Positions 1 through 11,997 of a stretch of DNA of 64,000 bases are shown one piece after another; within the stretch, counting starts at the first letter, position 1; each line of letters opens with the position of its first letter. Below the pieces are notes generated by a model. The model searched no databases and had not been told where the DNA came from. It saw only the letters and a list, made by a program, of their open reading frames with translations. Source of the DNA: Haliclystus octoradiatus (taxonomy: Eukaryota > Cnidaria > Staurozoa > Stauromedusae > Haliclystidae); contig OU744448.1 of NCBI GenBank assembly GCA_916610825.1, positions 17,111,936-17,175,935 of the forward strand. Reading direction: 5' to 3'. A program made the position numbers and the translations under genes.

Positions 1-1103
1 AATTTATTGAAATTGAGACGCGCAATCATTTTCGCGGCTGAAATTCAAACCACGCATTTCATAATTTTATCCGTATTTTATAAGAACATGACATAATTTC
101 CATGATTATTTAGATGTTATATCCAAAATTTGCCAACATATGTGATCCGTCCGACGTCCGTGCAAAATTACACCAGAATTTGGCTTTCAGCCGCGCATTT
201 TCAGAGCAATAATACCACCTTGGCCGCGCACAATGCAACCTTTCCAATCTGGAACACTGCGATTGGGACATTGAGCACAGCAACGGACAATGCGACCAGA
301 TTGGAAGAATGCTGTTTTCAGGCAAGATCTTGGCCGCGCGAGCACTCCTGCTGCTGGCATTTCGTAATTTTATCCATGTTTTACAAGAAAATGTCAACAT
401 TTCCATGATTATTTACATTTTATATCAAAACCTATCTTAAATGTAAAGGCCTAATTAATCCACCCACGCAAAATTGCACCAGAATTTGGCTATGCTGTCT
501 GATAGCAAATAATCGTGCAGTGTACGAGGAAATTACTGAGACAGACCATATAGCAAGATGAAAAGCTAGGACTAATAATTTAATTGATAGCTCATGGTCA
601 ATTGGTCATGACTGATCATTTGATCATGACATATTTACATTATTATCGGGCATATGTTATCCAAAATAGCTGTGTTTATCCTCATAATAGAACGTTCAAT
701 TACAATAACCCGAATAAAAGAAGACTTACCTTTGGATGGATAGAGTGTATTATTCCAATCCAACAGTATTTTTAGATCGAAAAACGATTTATCAGTGAGT
801 TTCGATAGAAATGAAAGGCAGCTTGCTGGCCTTTTGATGCAGTCTCATCTGATTTCGCGGTTCTAATTCCAATCTGAAAGACTGGGGAGATTTCAGGAGA
901 TTTAGTAGCCTAAAATCATCTTACTCTACATATTGATTCAAGATTCAGGATCACCCTTACCAGTAATGTGATTTGGAAACGAATAGGGCTACCAATTTTG
1001 GAAAGTTGGAAACATGTTAGATGTTTGCTATAATCTTGGTTGAAAATTAAGAACTTTTCCCACTCGATGTACAAATCAAAACAAAATCAAGGACCTAACT
1101 ACA
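1..1103. repeat. Intergenic region upstream of TAF6L with a decayed tandem repeat
   Basis: No gene is supported here. Two similar blocks lie about 304 bp apart. The stretch at 58-129 (an A/T-rich tract ending in a run that reads ATTTCCATGATTATTTA) returns at 362-435, and the phrase CACCAGAATTTGGCT at about 172 returns at about 478. This indicates one and a half to two copies of a ~304-bp unit with many substitutions. The intervening sequence is GC-richer (CCGCGC, TTGGCCGCGC) than the rest of the window. A small palindromic tract of TCATGA and GATCAT words lies at about 593-632. The short ORFs on both strands overlap each other and look like chance. The promoter of the downstream gene should lie in 510-1103, but I see no clear TATA box. 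Confidence 0.5.
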
Positions 1104-1462
1104 ATGGCTGAAGAAAGGACAGATTTTGTTCTATTTCCCTCTTCATCTGTCGAGATCACACGAGAAATAAGTGGCATTCAAAATCCATTGACAAATGAAA
1201 CAGTTTCAAAAATAGCAGAAGATGTAACTTATCGTATCAGAGAAACACTCCAAGTAGGTTATGGTTGCCTACTTTATTGTAAACTTTTCATGAACCATTG
1301 GATGATTGAGTCATTCAACATTCACTGGACATAAACCACACTCTATGGACCTAACTATTTCTTTTGTGTTTGTAGCTGGCTATGAAATATATGAGACATG
1401 CCAAACGGAAATGCTTGACTATTAATGACATATCCAAAGCCATGAAATGCAACGATATTGAG
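1104..1462 (+). CDS. TAF6L: TAF6L-like, exons 1-2 (histone fold)
   Basis: These are the first two coding exons of a TAF6-family protein (exons 1104-1253 and 1376-1462, both in phase 0). The encoded ~79 residues form the histone fold that in this family pairs with TAF9. Visible motifs are AEDVTYRIRETLQ, MRHAKRKCLT and INDISKAM, the expected helix pattern. The intron between them has a GTAGGT donor and a TTTGTAG acceptor. The start is the first ATG of the open frame, followed by a short acidic stretch as in vertebrate TAF6L. Exon 2 ends at GAG followed by GTATTT, and the reading frame resumes 20.7 kb downstream at 22136. The FVLFPSSSV opening and the downstream C-terminal block favour TAF6L, the SAGA/PCAF-complex paralogue, over TFIID TAF6. 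Recognition is from family knowledge, not alignment. Confidence 0.85.
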
Positions 1463-1562
1463 GTATTTGATAATACTTTTCACCTAGTTATACCTTATTT
1501 ACCTGGAAAAATTTTATTTGATAAAACCTGTTTACAATAAAAATCATTTATTATCCAAAGGA

Positions 1563-2660
1563 ATGGAATAACTCCGCGGCTAAATAGATCATTATCGCAG
1601 CTAATTGACTGTAGCCACATAATTCAAAAATCACAGCTTAATTGTCAGTTTACCGCATCTAAATAGATTATTTCCACAGCTAATTACGAATAGATGCATT
1701 TTTGAAAAATCTCAACTATAAATCTATGCGCTTAAGCTAAATAGATAATTTCCGCAGCTAATTTTCTAATAGCTGCATCTTTATAGCAGCTTTAAAGTCA
1801 TTTTGCCGAAGCTAAATAGATAATTTCCGCAGCTAATTGCCTAACAGACGCAACTTTGAAAAATCGCAGTTAAAAGTAATTTATTCACATCTTTTCTTTG
1901 CTCACCCCCTTGATTGAATACATCGGTACTAATATTCAACCCTTCGCCCCATTAGTTTAAAATAAGATTTTGACCATCCTCCTCTTCGTCAATGAATAAC
2001 ATAGCGTCATCTTTATTGTTGAAACAATTACAGAATTCCCAGCATTTTTTGATTCCTCTTTTGCTGCGTTGTTGTTGTATATCAATTGCATGATCGTCAA
2101 TTCGTTATTATCTTCAGAAGAAGCGCCAAAGAAAGCCATGTCGAATATGAATATGTTTCATGCATACAAATACTTGTAGTTTAAGGCAAAATGCTCGCAA
2201 AAATCAACCAATTAAATCACAGTTATATCCGGAATGACACTTACCGGATTTCTGTAACGGAAGGCCCTTAACGGAATGAAATATGTTAAGTAGCTGCGAT
2301 AAAAATATTTTTTGCTGTGGTAAAATGACTAACAAGCTGAAACTAATTAAATGCGATAAACAGGGTCCGACAAAAGGTTCAGCCTTCTGGAATCCGGAGG
2401 CATTTCAACACTTTCTTCTGAATTTCTTTTTTGAAGTTTGTCAAGTAAATCATAAAAATATCTAAATTATCTTCTGAATTTGCTCTAACCTTCCGGAAAC
2501 TAGGATTCCAGAATTCTTACTTTTGTCAGACCCTGGCGATAAAGGGACTTTTAGTTGCGAAAAAATTACTAAATAGCTGTGACTAATTAAACATGGCAAA
2601 TTGACTGAATAGCTACAACTAATTAATTGCGGTAAATGAACTAAATAGCTGGAAATGTCT
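1563..2660. repeat. Decayed DNA element with subterminal repeats
   Basis: From about 1563 to 1880 the phrases GCTAAATAGAT(A)A and CCGCAGCTAATT recur four to five times at irregular spacing of 50-130 bp. From about 2285 to 2655 similar phrases recur in the opposite orientation (ACTAAATAGCTG, ACTAATTAA, GCGGTAAA), and the pattern resumes at 8547-8600 after the Gypsy insertion. Inverted arrays of short motifs at both ends are typical of non-autonomous DNA transposons with subterminal transposase-binding sites. No coding region remains. A related scrap with the words GAATAGCTACAACTAATTAG sits at about 59465-59540. I cannot assign a superfamily. Confidence 0.45.
2361..2535. mobile_element. hAT-type MITE, 175 bp
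   Basis: A short element bounded by near-perfect terminal inverted repeats CAGGGTCCGACAAAAG and its complement (one mismatch at the right end). It is flanked by an exact 8-bp target duplication GCGATAAA at 2353-2360 and 2536-2543. An 8-bp duplication and CAGGG termini are hallmarks of hAT elements. It has no coding capacity. The same family recurs at 48505-48666. Confidence 0.85.
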
Positions 2661-2663
2661 AAG

Positions 2664-2810
2664 TGTGGGATAATCGTTAGACGATGACTCAAGATAATCA
2701 CGCAGTGGAGTTGTCAACAGAATGAATATATTAGTATCATTACACTTATATATATGACATAGAAATGAGGCTACATAACAAAGAGGCTAGACTATATATT
2801 GATTATCACA
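2664..2810 (-). repeat. 3' LTR of Gypsy element 1
   Basis: Direct repeat of 8397-8543 with only a few differences. The minus-strand ends are TGTG and CACA. The neighbouring polypurine tract on the internal side marks it as the 3' LTR. Confidence 0.85.
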
Positions 2811-2958
2811 CATCTCCCCTTGGAGTCTATTTATAATAGAATGAAAATAGCCTAAGGATAATCTTGAGTAAGTGTAATGTTGTAGGTAAATTTATCAGAA
2901 GGATAAGATAAACTACTTCCAGTAAATGATCAATTGAGCAAGTTGAGTAAGTTATGAT

Positions 2959-4393
2959 CAGGGTCCGACAAAGTCCGGGAACCTGGGAACCAAGTTAAGG
3001 TTTGGGCAAATTCCGAAGAATTCCGAAGAATTTAAACTTTTCCTGTTCAAGTTTTGTAAATTAAATTCCGAAGGTTGGAAGATTTCGTCAGTTATCCGAA
3101 GTTTTCAAATTAATATAATTTATTTAATAAGAATTAATATTTACATGTCTTTATATTTAATATAACTATGTCTATTTATTCATCAACATAATAAACAGTT
3201 CAATTTTCAACGTAATTGTCTCATTACACACTCGCTTTGTTTCATAACAATGTGTGAAGTACGTCAGGCGTCACAACATTCGAATTGAATGAATGATTAA
3301 TTGATGTGATCTCGCAAACTCGTAAACGCAGAAGTATTTTATTCCATCTCGCCTTCACAATCATCGTGAGCAAACTAACAAAATTATTCTGCGTTCAGTT
3401 TGAAAATTGTGGTTACATTTGTTTATCTATCGTATTTGTCTTTGAGTTGACGTGGCTTCTCTAACTTCGGCATCTTCACGGCTTTCGTTGTCTGTAGGCC
3501 TACATTAAATTATTATTCTTGAATATTTGAATTGGAATTTCCATTAAACATTATTCAAGTATTTCGGTAAATTTATATATACATGTCTAGTTTTGTTTCG
3601 AAACAAAATGAAGTCTAATCATGCTCATAGTGTCTACAGTTTGAGAACATGAACATGTCTGTGTAGCAGGATATTTGGCAATTCACGACTGATGTTGTCT
3701 GTAGTGGAATCGATTAGCGATTTAATATTCACAACTATTTGCGTTGGCTTCAACTTCGAGCATCGAACATATTTTGAACAGTTCGATAATTGCGTTTGCG
3801 TATGATTGTATCGAGATAGAATCAAATGAAAGTACGGAGTACGTGTTAAGTAAAAGTCTTGAGCAGACTCTTTGTAAAGTCTTTGTTAACGATGAGATAT
3901 TTCGGCTATTACGATCACAGTTTTATAATTATCTTTCCGTTGTAAACTATAATTTGCTGATTAAAGATGTGTTCTTGGAACTTGACAAACAACGAAGTTT
4001 GATCAGTTGTAATGCATTTCAAACAGTATATTTCTTTAGTTATACCAATCAGAAGGGGGTAATAACAAAATTGAAGCCCATCCAAACTACAACTGAAAAA
4101 CAGCGATTCCAATGATACGTAACATACTTATTATTATATCTTACTTGAAATCGACTGAGAATACAGCAGAAAACATTACCATGGAGCACAGGCATACTTT
4201 CGCATTTATAGGTATAAAGATAAGCTATACATTTATGAAAATTTCCATACCTATGACTCTGAGACGGGATTTTGAAACAAGTTGAAAAATTTACGCCAAA
4301 ATGACTATAAACGCTATTTCCGGGAAAAAATTTCGGAAGAAATTTGAGAAAAAACTCAGGTTCCCGGAAGGTAAATTCTTTTGTCGGACCCTG
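2959..4393. mobile_element. hAT-type element inside Gypsy 1, 1435 bp
   Basis: Terminal inverted repeats CAGGGTCCGACAAA face each other at the two ends. The subterminal phrase CCGGGAACCT is also inverted. An exact 8-bp target duplication GTTATGAT lies at 2951-2958 and 4394-4401. One ORF at 3744-4115 (+, 123 codons) has no recognisable transposase motif. The element therefore looks non-autonomous or badly decayed. It inserted after Gypsy 1, because it interrupts that element's internal sequence. Confidence 0.85.
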
Positions 4394-4488
4394 GTTATGA
4401 TAATTGTGTTAATTTATTAAAAGTAAGTAAATTTACCTAATAGCTAATTGAAGTGAAGTATAAATCAGCAATTACGTAGTAGATTTTC

Positions 4489-7371
4489 TCAAGACGCAAT
4501 AATATACTGTGATAAACGTAATAAATTTGATGGCGTGATGATGTTTGTGGCGGTTCTAGTACTACGACGCGGAGCTGTAAGATCCGGAGTTGAAGTCGGA
4601 GAGACAGATTCTGTAGTAGTAGTAGTCGTACTTGCATCCGAAGATGTCGACGGAGAAGTTGTTGTAGGAATCCGACGGCGATTGTGACGAAGTAAATATC
4701 CATTAACTAACTTGATCAAATAATTTCGATTACGGTAGATAATACCTCAACAATAATACCGTATTTAGTCCATTCCTTGGTGATTGGGTGTTGTACTCCA
4801 ACATGGTTGCCAACTTCAAAAGATGGAAATGGATGTGCAGAGGCATTATAGCGGCGTTCTAATTTTTCATGAGCGACAGCAGCGTTTTCTTCAGCATCAT
4901 GCTGCGATTTTTTACATTTTGGATCGAAAGTTCGACGATTTGCGGGTAAAGTGTCCTGTACAGGACGGCCAAATACAATTTGAGCTGGTGATCTACCATC
5001 GGAACCAGGCGTATTTCTATATTGTAACAATGCTTTGGTCCATTCGTCAGCATTTAAACATGATCGCGAAGAATCCCAACAACGGCTAATAAGTTTTTTC
5101 CTTGATTCAATCTCAGCCTCGGCTTGGCCATTTGACTGTGGATAATATGGCGATGATGGGCTTTTGGTGATGCCCCACTGAAGTAAAAAGTCATTAAATG
5201 TTTTGGCTATAAATTGTGGGCCATTATCACAGCAAAAGGTATTCGGTACTGAGCTCTGACAAAATACAGATCTTAGCGAGTTTATAACGGTACCTGTAGG
5301 AGCATTCTTACCAAGGTTGAATATAAATAGCCAACCAGAGTAGGCATCAATAATAACGAGGAATTGATGGGCAGCATACGTACCAATGTCACCGTGAAGT
5401 TCTTCGAATGCTTTTGTTGGTGCGGGACGAGAACGTAGAGGCTCTTTTCCTTGAGAAGGTAATTGTTGTTGGCAAGGTTGACAGGAACGTGTGACTTGTT
5501 TAATCGCTGAGTCTAGGCCATGTCAATAGACAATGTTTCTAGCACGTTGACGTGTACGATAAACGCCTTGATGTCCTTCGTGTAATTTAGTTAGAATTGA
5601 TGGTCGTAATTGAGACGGAATGATTAGGCGACAACCGTATAGAACGAGATCGTCATCAATACTAAGATGATGTCGTAGATTCCAGTATGGTCGTAGAGCG
5701 TCGTCCACTGAGTTTTTTACGTCAGGAAATCCATATCGTACCAATTGACGTAGTGCTTGGTATTCGCTGTCATGGTTACCATGGTGAAGGACATCACTTA
5801 CACGGAGGTCTAGTTGAGAGTCGACATGAGATATTGCTTATACTGAGTTTATAAATGCTGTAGTTTCTTGTGCACCTGATACATCGTTCTCATTTGGTGT
5901 AGACACAGGTGCCCTTGAAAGAGCGTCTGCTGAGTGATGATCTTTTCCAGGCACCCAAGTTACTTCAAAATTGTACTGCAGCAACTTCATCCGTAATCTC
6001 TGTAACCGAGGGTTGGTAATTTCATCTAACCTAAAATTATTCAAAATAGGCACAAGTGGCTTATGATCCACTTGAACGTCAAATGTGGGTAAGCCCATTA
6101 AGAATGTATGGCATTTAGTAGTAGCCCATACAACAGCGAGTAGCTCTAACTCTATCATTGCGTAGCGCGATTCTGTATCCGTTAGAAATCCCGAACCCGC
6201 TTGAAACAGACGCCAAGTACCATCTAATTGTTATTGCTGTAGTATAAAACCTAGACCTTTTAAGCGGTTTGCGTCTGTAGATAACATTGTAGGTCTCGAT
6301 GGGTCATAATATGCCGATACAGGGGCAGATATTAATGCTTTTTTAACTTCAATAAAAGCGTTAGTATGAACATCAGTCCAATGAAATGTATTCCATGTTT
6401 GTAACAAGGGACGGAGAGGTTCCGCAGCGGCGGATATAGTGGTTGTAAATGCAGATAATTTGTTAACTAGCCCTAGGAACGATCTAAGTTCAGTTATATT
6501 TTCAGGGCGAGGGAATTCTTTTATAGCCGATATAATGTTGTTATCTATAGTATAACCTTCAGAAGAAAGTTCAAATCCGGCAAATCGCACGGATGATTTC
6601 GCGTATTGAAATGTGTTTTTGTTCAGCGAGATACGACGTTCAGACAGCGACGACTTTTCGGGAACCAGTAAGACCAGAGAAAGCCTCGTCCATACATCGA
6701 TTATAATGTTCACTTATGCTAGATATGCTAAAAGGGGCCCGCAAATATTTAAAACGACCAAATGGCGTTATAAATGTTGTTAAATCCTGATTAAGGGGGT
6801 CAAGAGGGCATTGATGATAGCCTTTCAATGCATCAAATGTCGTAAATACTTTTGCATGTGATGATGAAATGTCAGCAATAGATTCAGCTGGCGTTGGTGA
6901 TGTGTAACGCTCACGTTTAACAAAACGATTTAATTTTGATAAATCGACGCAAAGACGTACATCTTCAGAGTTTTTCTTAGAGGTGACAACTATAGGTGCG
7001 CACCAATCAGTTGGCTCTGTTACAGGGGCTATAATTCCCTCTGTTTGTAATCGATCTAATACAGTTTTTAATTTATCTTTATATGCAAACGGAATACGCC
7101 TTGGAGTCGTAGCACAAAATGGTGTGGCGTCATCAGATAGACGAATAGTAAATTGTTCACCAGGCATAGCTTTGACTTTTCCGTCAAATACATCCGGGAA
7201 GTCATTGAAAATATTTTCTACGTTAATGTTATTTGAATTGTTGTTGTCAATTGTATTCAATAAGGGGTCAAATGATGACTTGTCCATAGAATTAGAGGTT
7301 GCTGGTAATGGTGTTGGGTATTGAGATGGTATTATGCCTAATGAACGGCTAGTGTACCAAGATAAAAACAC
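4489..7371 (-). pseudogene. Gypsy 1 pol remnant: RT, RNase H, integrase
   Basis: The RT part (7371-6640) shows the Gypsy motifs WCAPIVVTSKK, VRLCVDLSKLN, FTTFDALKGYHQ and TPFGRFKYLRAPF. The segment that should carry the catalytic YxDD box is missing: about 25 codons are lost between GSRKVV and RISLNKNTFQY near 6650. RNase H follows (IELELLAVVWA, DHKPL, SADALSRAP; 6158-5838). The integrase starts with LHEGHQGVYRTRQRAR, then the core with IDAYSGW, CDNGPQF and NGQAEAE, and ends near 4716 with a chromodomain-like tail region and a S/T-rich stretch. Several stops and frameshifts break it (for example near 5520 and 6230). It cannot be a functional polyprotein. Confidence 0.88.
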
Positions 7372-7479
7372 ACCAGGAACACCTTCTAAGACTCAGCCGG
7401 AGAATGGCCTATGGCTTTATACTGTGACCATCGGCAGCTTTTGATGAAATGTCAGCTGGTAATAAATGATACGTTAAAT

Positions 7480-8328
7480 TATATGTCATACGTTCGAAAA
7501 ATGCCCTTGTTTGTCACATTGTCCACAAAAGCGATTTGTAGAAGGACAATCATCACGGTCGTGTTGTTTTCGACCACAGTAAGAACATTTTTCATTGTCA
7601 TTTATATTGTCCTTAGAATTAGATGCTGTAAAATTTTTCTTACTTGTTTGTTTTTGAACCGCATGTACTGAGGGTTAAATATCACCTTTAATATCACTAC
7701 GGTGTAAACGTGCCGCTTCCTCGGAGCGACACTGAGCAATGGCTTTTTCTAAAGTTAATTTTTCTATGGAAAGTAATTTTGAGTGATATCTCCATCGTCA
7801 ATACCGCTCACAATTCTGTCTCTTAGGACACAGTCTTCAGTCTTGCACTCTTGACAGTGAGTGCAATAGTGGAAAGTTTTTAACAACTCGCGTAGATCAG
7901 TTAGCCAATCGTCAAATGACTCACCGATTTATTGCTCTCGTTGATTAAAGGATTTTTTTCTATCACCACATTCAGATGGCCACGAAGATGACGACGAAGT
8001 GTTGAAATAATGTTAGCAGGAGTGGAAGCATCAGCGGTTGATAAATTTCTAACAACTTTGAAAGTGTCGGTTGAAATGCATAACTTCAATGCAGCCAATT
8101 GCGTCGACAACGGCTGATCTTTAAGGCCAAAAATTTCATGGTATGCTGACCAACGATACTCCATATCTCAAAATTCTCACCGCGATCTATAGCAATGTCC
8201 AGATACGGTGTTCTAATAGATGACGGTAGACGGTAACTATTAGTTGTTTGATGTTGTGATTCTTTAAGGGATTGTGTAGAATTAGACGAGCCAGTAGAAT
8301 CGGCAATACTCGACGGTGGAGTAGTCAT
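7480..8328 (-). pseudogene. Gypsy 1 gag remnant with CCHC zinc knuckles
   Basis: Two frames (8328-8086 and 8164-7901) together give a capsid-like start with an S/T/Q-rich N-terminus, then a helical region. Further along the minus strand (about 7585-7490) a classic zinc knuckle CSYCGRKQHDRDDC (C-x2-C-x4-H-x4-C) is followed by a second half-knuckle starting CGQCDKQGH. Frameshifts separate these parts. The same protein can be recognised in Gypsy 2 (phrases ELLKT, TVLRDRIVSGI). Confidence 0.75.
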
Positions 8329-8396
8329 GTTAAAAATTTCAAAATAATAATGGTGATGTTTGTAATAAACGAATAAAGTTTACACTTGCAGCCCCA

Positions 8397-8543
8397 TGTA
8401 GGATAATCGTTAGACGATGACTCAAGATAATCACACAGTGGAGTTGTCAACAGAATGAATATATTAGTATCACTACACTTATATATATGACATAGAAATG
8501 AATCTACATAACAAAGAGGCTAGACTATATATTGATTATCACA
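8397..8543 (-). repeat. 5' LTR of Gypsy element 1
   Basis: Direct repeat of 2664-2810. The primer-binding-site candidate at 8385-8396 abuts it on the internal side. Its 3' half closely matches the end of the Gypsy 2 LTR (words such as ATATATTCATTCTGTTGA and CTTGAGTCATCG), so the two elements belong to one family. Confidence 0.85.
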
Positions 8544-8850
8544 CGGTTAGTCGCAGTTAAAGGACTTTCTAGCTGTGGACATAATTAGGCCTATCTATCT
8601 CTTATCTAAATGATAGGCCTAACTATCATCATGATCTCATAATGAACTATTCCCATCTTTCGTGGAATCATCACATGGCACATGCTAGAAATCATGATCT
8701 ATAATGGTACCAATAGACATGAAGTATTCTACCTTGAGATAAATCACAATCGAATATGTTGATCTGAATATCAAAACAATGATACAAATAAATGTATTTA
8801 TTCATACAGAGGACTCGTTTGCTTGAAGGCCGATTGATGACATTGTCCTC

Positions 8851-10471
8851 TAGAGATGTTCCAATCAATCGGAAATAATCGGTTTAACAGATTAACAGCA
8901 GGTTTTTTTCCATAATCGGTAATCGGCAAATGTTTTTATCATAATCGGTAAAATAATCTATTTTTTATTGCCTTTAAAATGTTTGTAAAATGTAAATTTC
9001 TGTATTAGAAAACGCATATTTTGGGCTTTGGGCATATTTTCGCCACAGTCGCTAATCGATCGAATAAATTTATTTATTTACGGAATTAGCCCATTATTTC
9101 CAAGCATTTGTCAAAAGCAGAGATCATAATTGTAGATTGTTCAAGTCGCATTACTTTTGAAATTTGAACACGTTAAATTCGTCACACTCTTTGACACCTA
9201 CTATTGTTTGGATATGTAAAGATCAAACACATTAGTGTTGATGAGACAAACACGTGAGCACTTTTGAATGAATAATAAATTTGATTTATTTGATTTACCA
9301 AAATCAACGCGACAAAGATAGAAACCAAATTTAGGTTTATAACTAAAAAGTTAACAACAGTGACAGTGTTAATGTAAAATTTATTTTTAGCAATCCACCT
9401 CCACCGTAAAACAGACCAAGGAGGATAGGAAATACATGTTGAAAGATTACTGAATCATTATACATTATTATATTTTATTAATATAAACATGTTGGATAAG
9501 ATGAATGCACTAAGTTTACCTTACTATATTTTCTCGTTAGAGTAACCGGGGCACTCCTGAAAGATTCTGATGATTTTAATTTCTTATTCGGCCTATTATC
9601 TGTTTTAGTATTTTGTTGACATATCATTTGGCGAGATCGAAAAAGAAATTTGTTGAACAAATTCTGCTTTAAAACTGTTTTATGATACTTCAATAACTTG
9701 GTTCAGCGTATCTGTCGCTTGTTTTTTAGACAATCTTATTGTAGTTAAGTGAAATTTTACTGAGGTTAAACACTATCTTCAAACCGCCTTGCTTAGCTCT
9801 TTTGTTAACTGGCACAAAGTCTACTTGTAGACAAGCAATCTGCCTTGCTGCTGAATTGAGCACATGTAACAGCATGACCCTGTTAGTTCCTACTTCCTAG
9901 GACCCTAGATTAAGCCACTTATCAGTGCAGTTCGGGACTATATCGTTCTTTCGTTGCTTCTACGCTCCGCTGAATGGTTTAGGAAAGTTAATGAGGAGTT
10001 TATGCTTGTCGAGTGGTTTGTTTGATCTCTGACTGTATTTATCCTATGATCTGTTATGTCAAAGCCATTCATCTCAACAAATGATGTCTAGTTTGTATAT
10101 TGACACAATTTTAATGCTGTTGCTATTGTTATTTGTTGATGTGGTTAATTTATTTGCTGCTGATATTTTACGCTGTTTATTATTTACTTTCCCCCCTCCC
10201 TTCCCATCCCTTGTTGGTTGACAAAGGTAAGTATAACTAGGAATTCCACTGACTTAGCAGTGTGACTGGAGCTTGGTTGTTGTGTCAGGTCTGCTATTGG
10301 TCAACTAGCTATTGTGTTTTGCTGCCAACCTCCCACCAACCAAGCACCTAGGCCAAATTATTGTGATGTTAAGGATTTGAGATAAAGGGTTTAAGTCAAT
10401 TTTGTCCAAACAGCTTGTTATTTTATTGTCCAAATAAAATAATCGGCAATTTCATAATTGGAACATCTCTA
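8851..10471. mobile_element. hAT-type element, 1.62 kb
   Basis: Inverted ends TAGAGATGTTCCAAT and its complement are flanked by an exact 8-bp target duplication TTGTCCTC at 8843-8850 and 10472-10479. The subterminal motif ATAATCGG recurs near both ends (8874-8970 and 10438-10447). TAGAGATG-type ends are common among Ac-like hAT families. No transposase can be recognised. The one longer minus ORF (9478-9693) has no known motif, so this is probably a non-autonomous derivative. Confidence 0.85.
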
Positions 10472-11409
10472 TTGTCCTCCCTTAATCTTATTTGCCCCTT
10501 TTCCCAATTGTTAGATATCTGCTTCTGATATAATAATAAAATTATTGAAATAGATTCATTAGAGCAAAATAAATTGGTTGTGACGACGGTCGTTTTGTAC
10601 AATATAATAATTGTTTCATGAAACAAAATTATGGTAGACAATCGAAAGCAAGAATGTCGGAAACTTTCTGTTGGAAGCTTCTCTATCCCCAGAATTGTTT
10701 TACAGTCTAGCCTACAATTGTGCAGAAAATAATTAGAACTGGATGAACAATTTAGAGAGTGTGGAGTAGCCTATGATATAGCAAAAAATAATAATAGCAG
10801 CATGAATGGACTATTCTGGAAGACTTTCTCTCCCTATTCTGTACTATTCTGCACTATTGAATATAAACAATGACGACAACAACAACCGAAAGTGTAAAAT
10901 TGAGACAACAACGACAAATGTCTGAATGGGGCAACACTGCAACAGCTTTGTGCCCTGAGGCAAAAACCTCAAGCCAAACGCAAGACCAAGACCATGTCAC
11001 TCAAAAGGCCAAAAGGTATAACAAAAGGGATTACAGAAAAGCTCATGTTTAGATATTCATTAAAAAAACACATAAAACAGAGATTTGCTTGAACATAATA
11101 AAAACTACATCTTGATGCTAAGAAGTGCAGGAGCATTGATGCGACACATGCTGTATCTTTGTAAAGCGTGCTGGAGATACTATGAGATATCTCATGAGAT
11201 TGGGGCCGAAAATCTCCTTATACTAAATTTTGATTTCGTGTGCGCGGATCTTGGCTGGCAGTCCCGGCCGCTTGCCTGAATTTGGTTAGGCCAACTTGCA
11301 AATTTAAATTAAATACGTAACCAAGAATCATAAAATGTTTTAACCATGAATGCAATTCTTATGTTCTTCTTTCAAATTTGTTTTAAATTTTTAAACTTTA
11401 AATCTTTAA

Positions 11410-11893
11410 ATCTTTTAAAGTTAACATTTTCTCAAGCTGCGAAAAAAACTTCAGTGTAGGGTGCTCTTATAAAACATATATTATGTGTTGATAATAATAG
11501 TCAGAGAATCAGACAGTTATGTTTGCTACTTGAAGTTTCACGCCGAATCTTTCATCAGGCAATAATCTATTCAATGGAAAAAAAAACTGATGTGTAGAAT
11601 GTAGATAGCATGTTTTTCATTGACTAGATTATTTCCTGGTGATCGTTTCGGTGTGAAACTTCAAATAGAAAATATGATTCTGACTATATTGTTATTTAAG
11701 CTCTGCTATTTACCTATTGAATTGAGCCCTGTGTTGGATCAGTAATGTGCGATATTCAGTTTAACTAATAATCATGTAACCTAGCCTCTTGTTCATGTAA
11801 TATATATAATCTGTTCTCTTCTCAATATATTCATTCTGTTGATAACTCCACTGCGTGTTTATCTTGAGTCATCGTTCTAACGATTATCATACA
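11410..11893 (+). repeat. Left terminal repeat of Gypsy 2, with an inverted Penelope-end motif inside
   Basis: Direct repeat of 21067-21559. The part at about 11503-11697 is itself an inverted pair. The left arm begins GTCAGAGAATCAGACA and contains GTTTCACGCC and CATCAGG. The right arm contains CCTGGTGATCG and GTGTGAAAC and ends ATGATTCTGAC. The same words mark the ends of the Penelope-like composite at 49084-51850. The final part from about 11733 is the LTR proper. Confidence 0.75.
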
Positions 11894-11997
11894 TGGCGCT
11901 GCGAGTTTATGTTTAACTCAAATTCTTTCAATTTCAATTTTTTATATTATTACTTAGTTTACATATGTATATATGTTTTTTTTTAATTATTCACTAT

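Larger units (their letters stand above)
2664..8543 (-). mobile_element. Ty3/Gypsy LTR retrotransposon 1, degraded, minus strand
   Basis: Near-identical 147-bp LTRs lie at 2664-2810 and 8397-8543. Each reads TGTGATAATC at its start and CC(C/T)ACA at its end on the minus strand. Reading the minus strand, the 5' LTR is followed at once by the primer-binding-site candidate TGGGGCTGCAAG (8396-8385). A purine tract, AAGGGGAGATG, lies just before the 3' LTR (2811-2821). The internal order is gag with zinc knuckles, protease/RT, RNase H and integrase, which is Gypsy order. Frames are broken in several places and the RT active site is deleted. An hAT element (2959-4393) is inserted between the integrase tail and the 3' LTR. 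No convincing target duplication is visible. Confidence 0.9.

Noticed and set aside
3744..4115. 123-codon ORF inside the hAT element at 2959-4393 as a transposase
   Set aside because: No hAT motif is visible, an overlapping antisense ORF of similar quality exists, and the length is far too short.
10870..11052. T/Q-rich 60-codon ORF as a small gene
   Set aside because: Unrecognised, isolated inside an intron between two transposons, with no supporting signal beyond the open frame.
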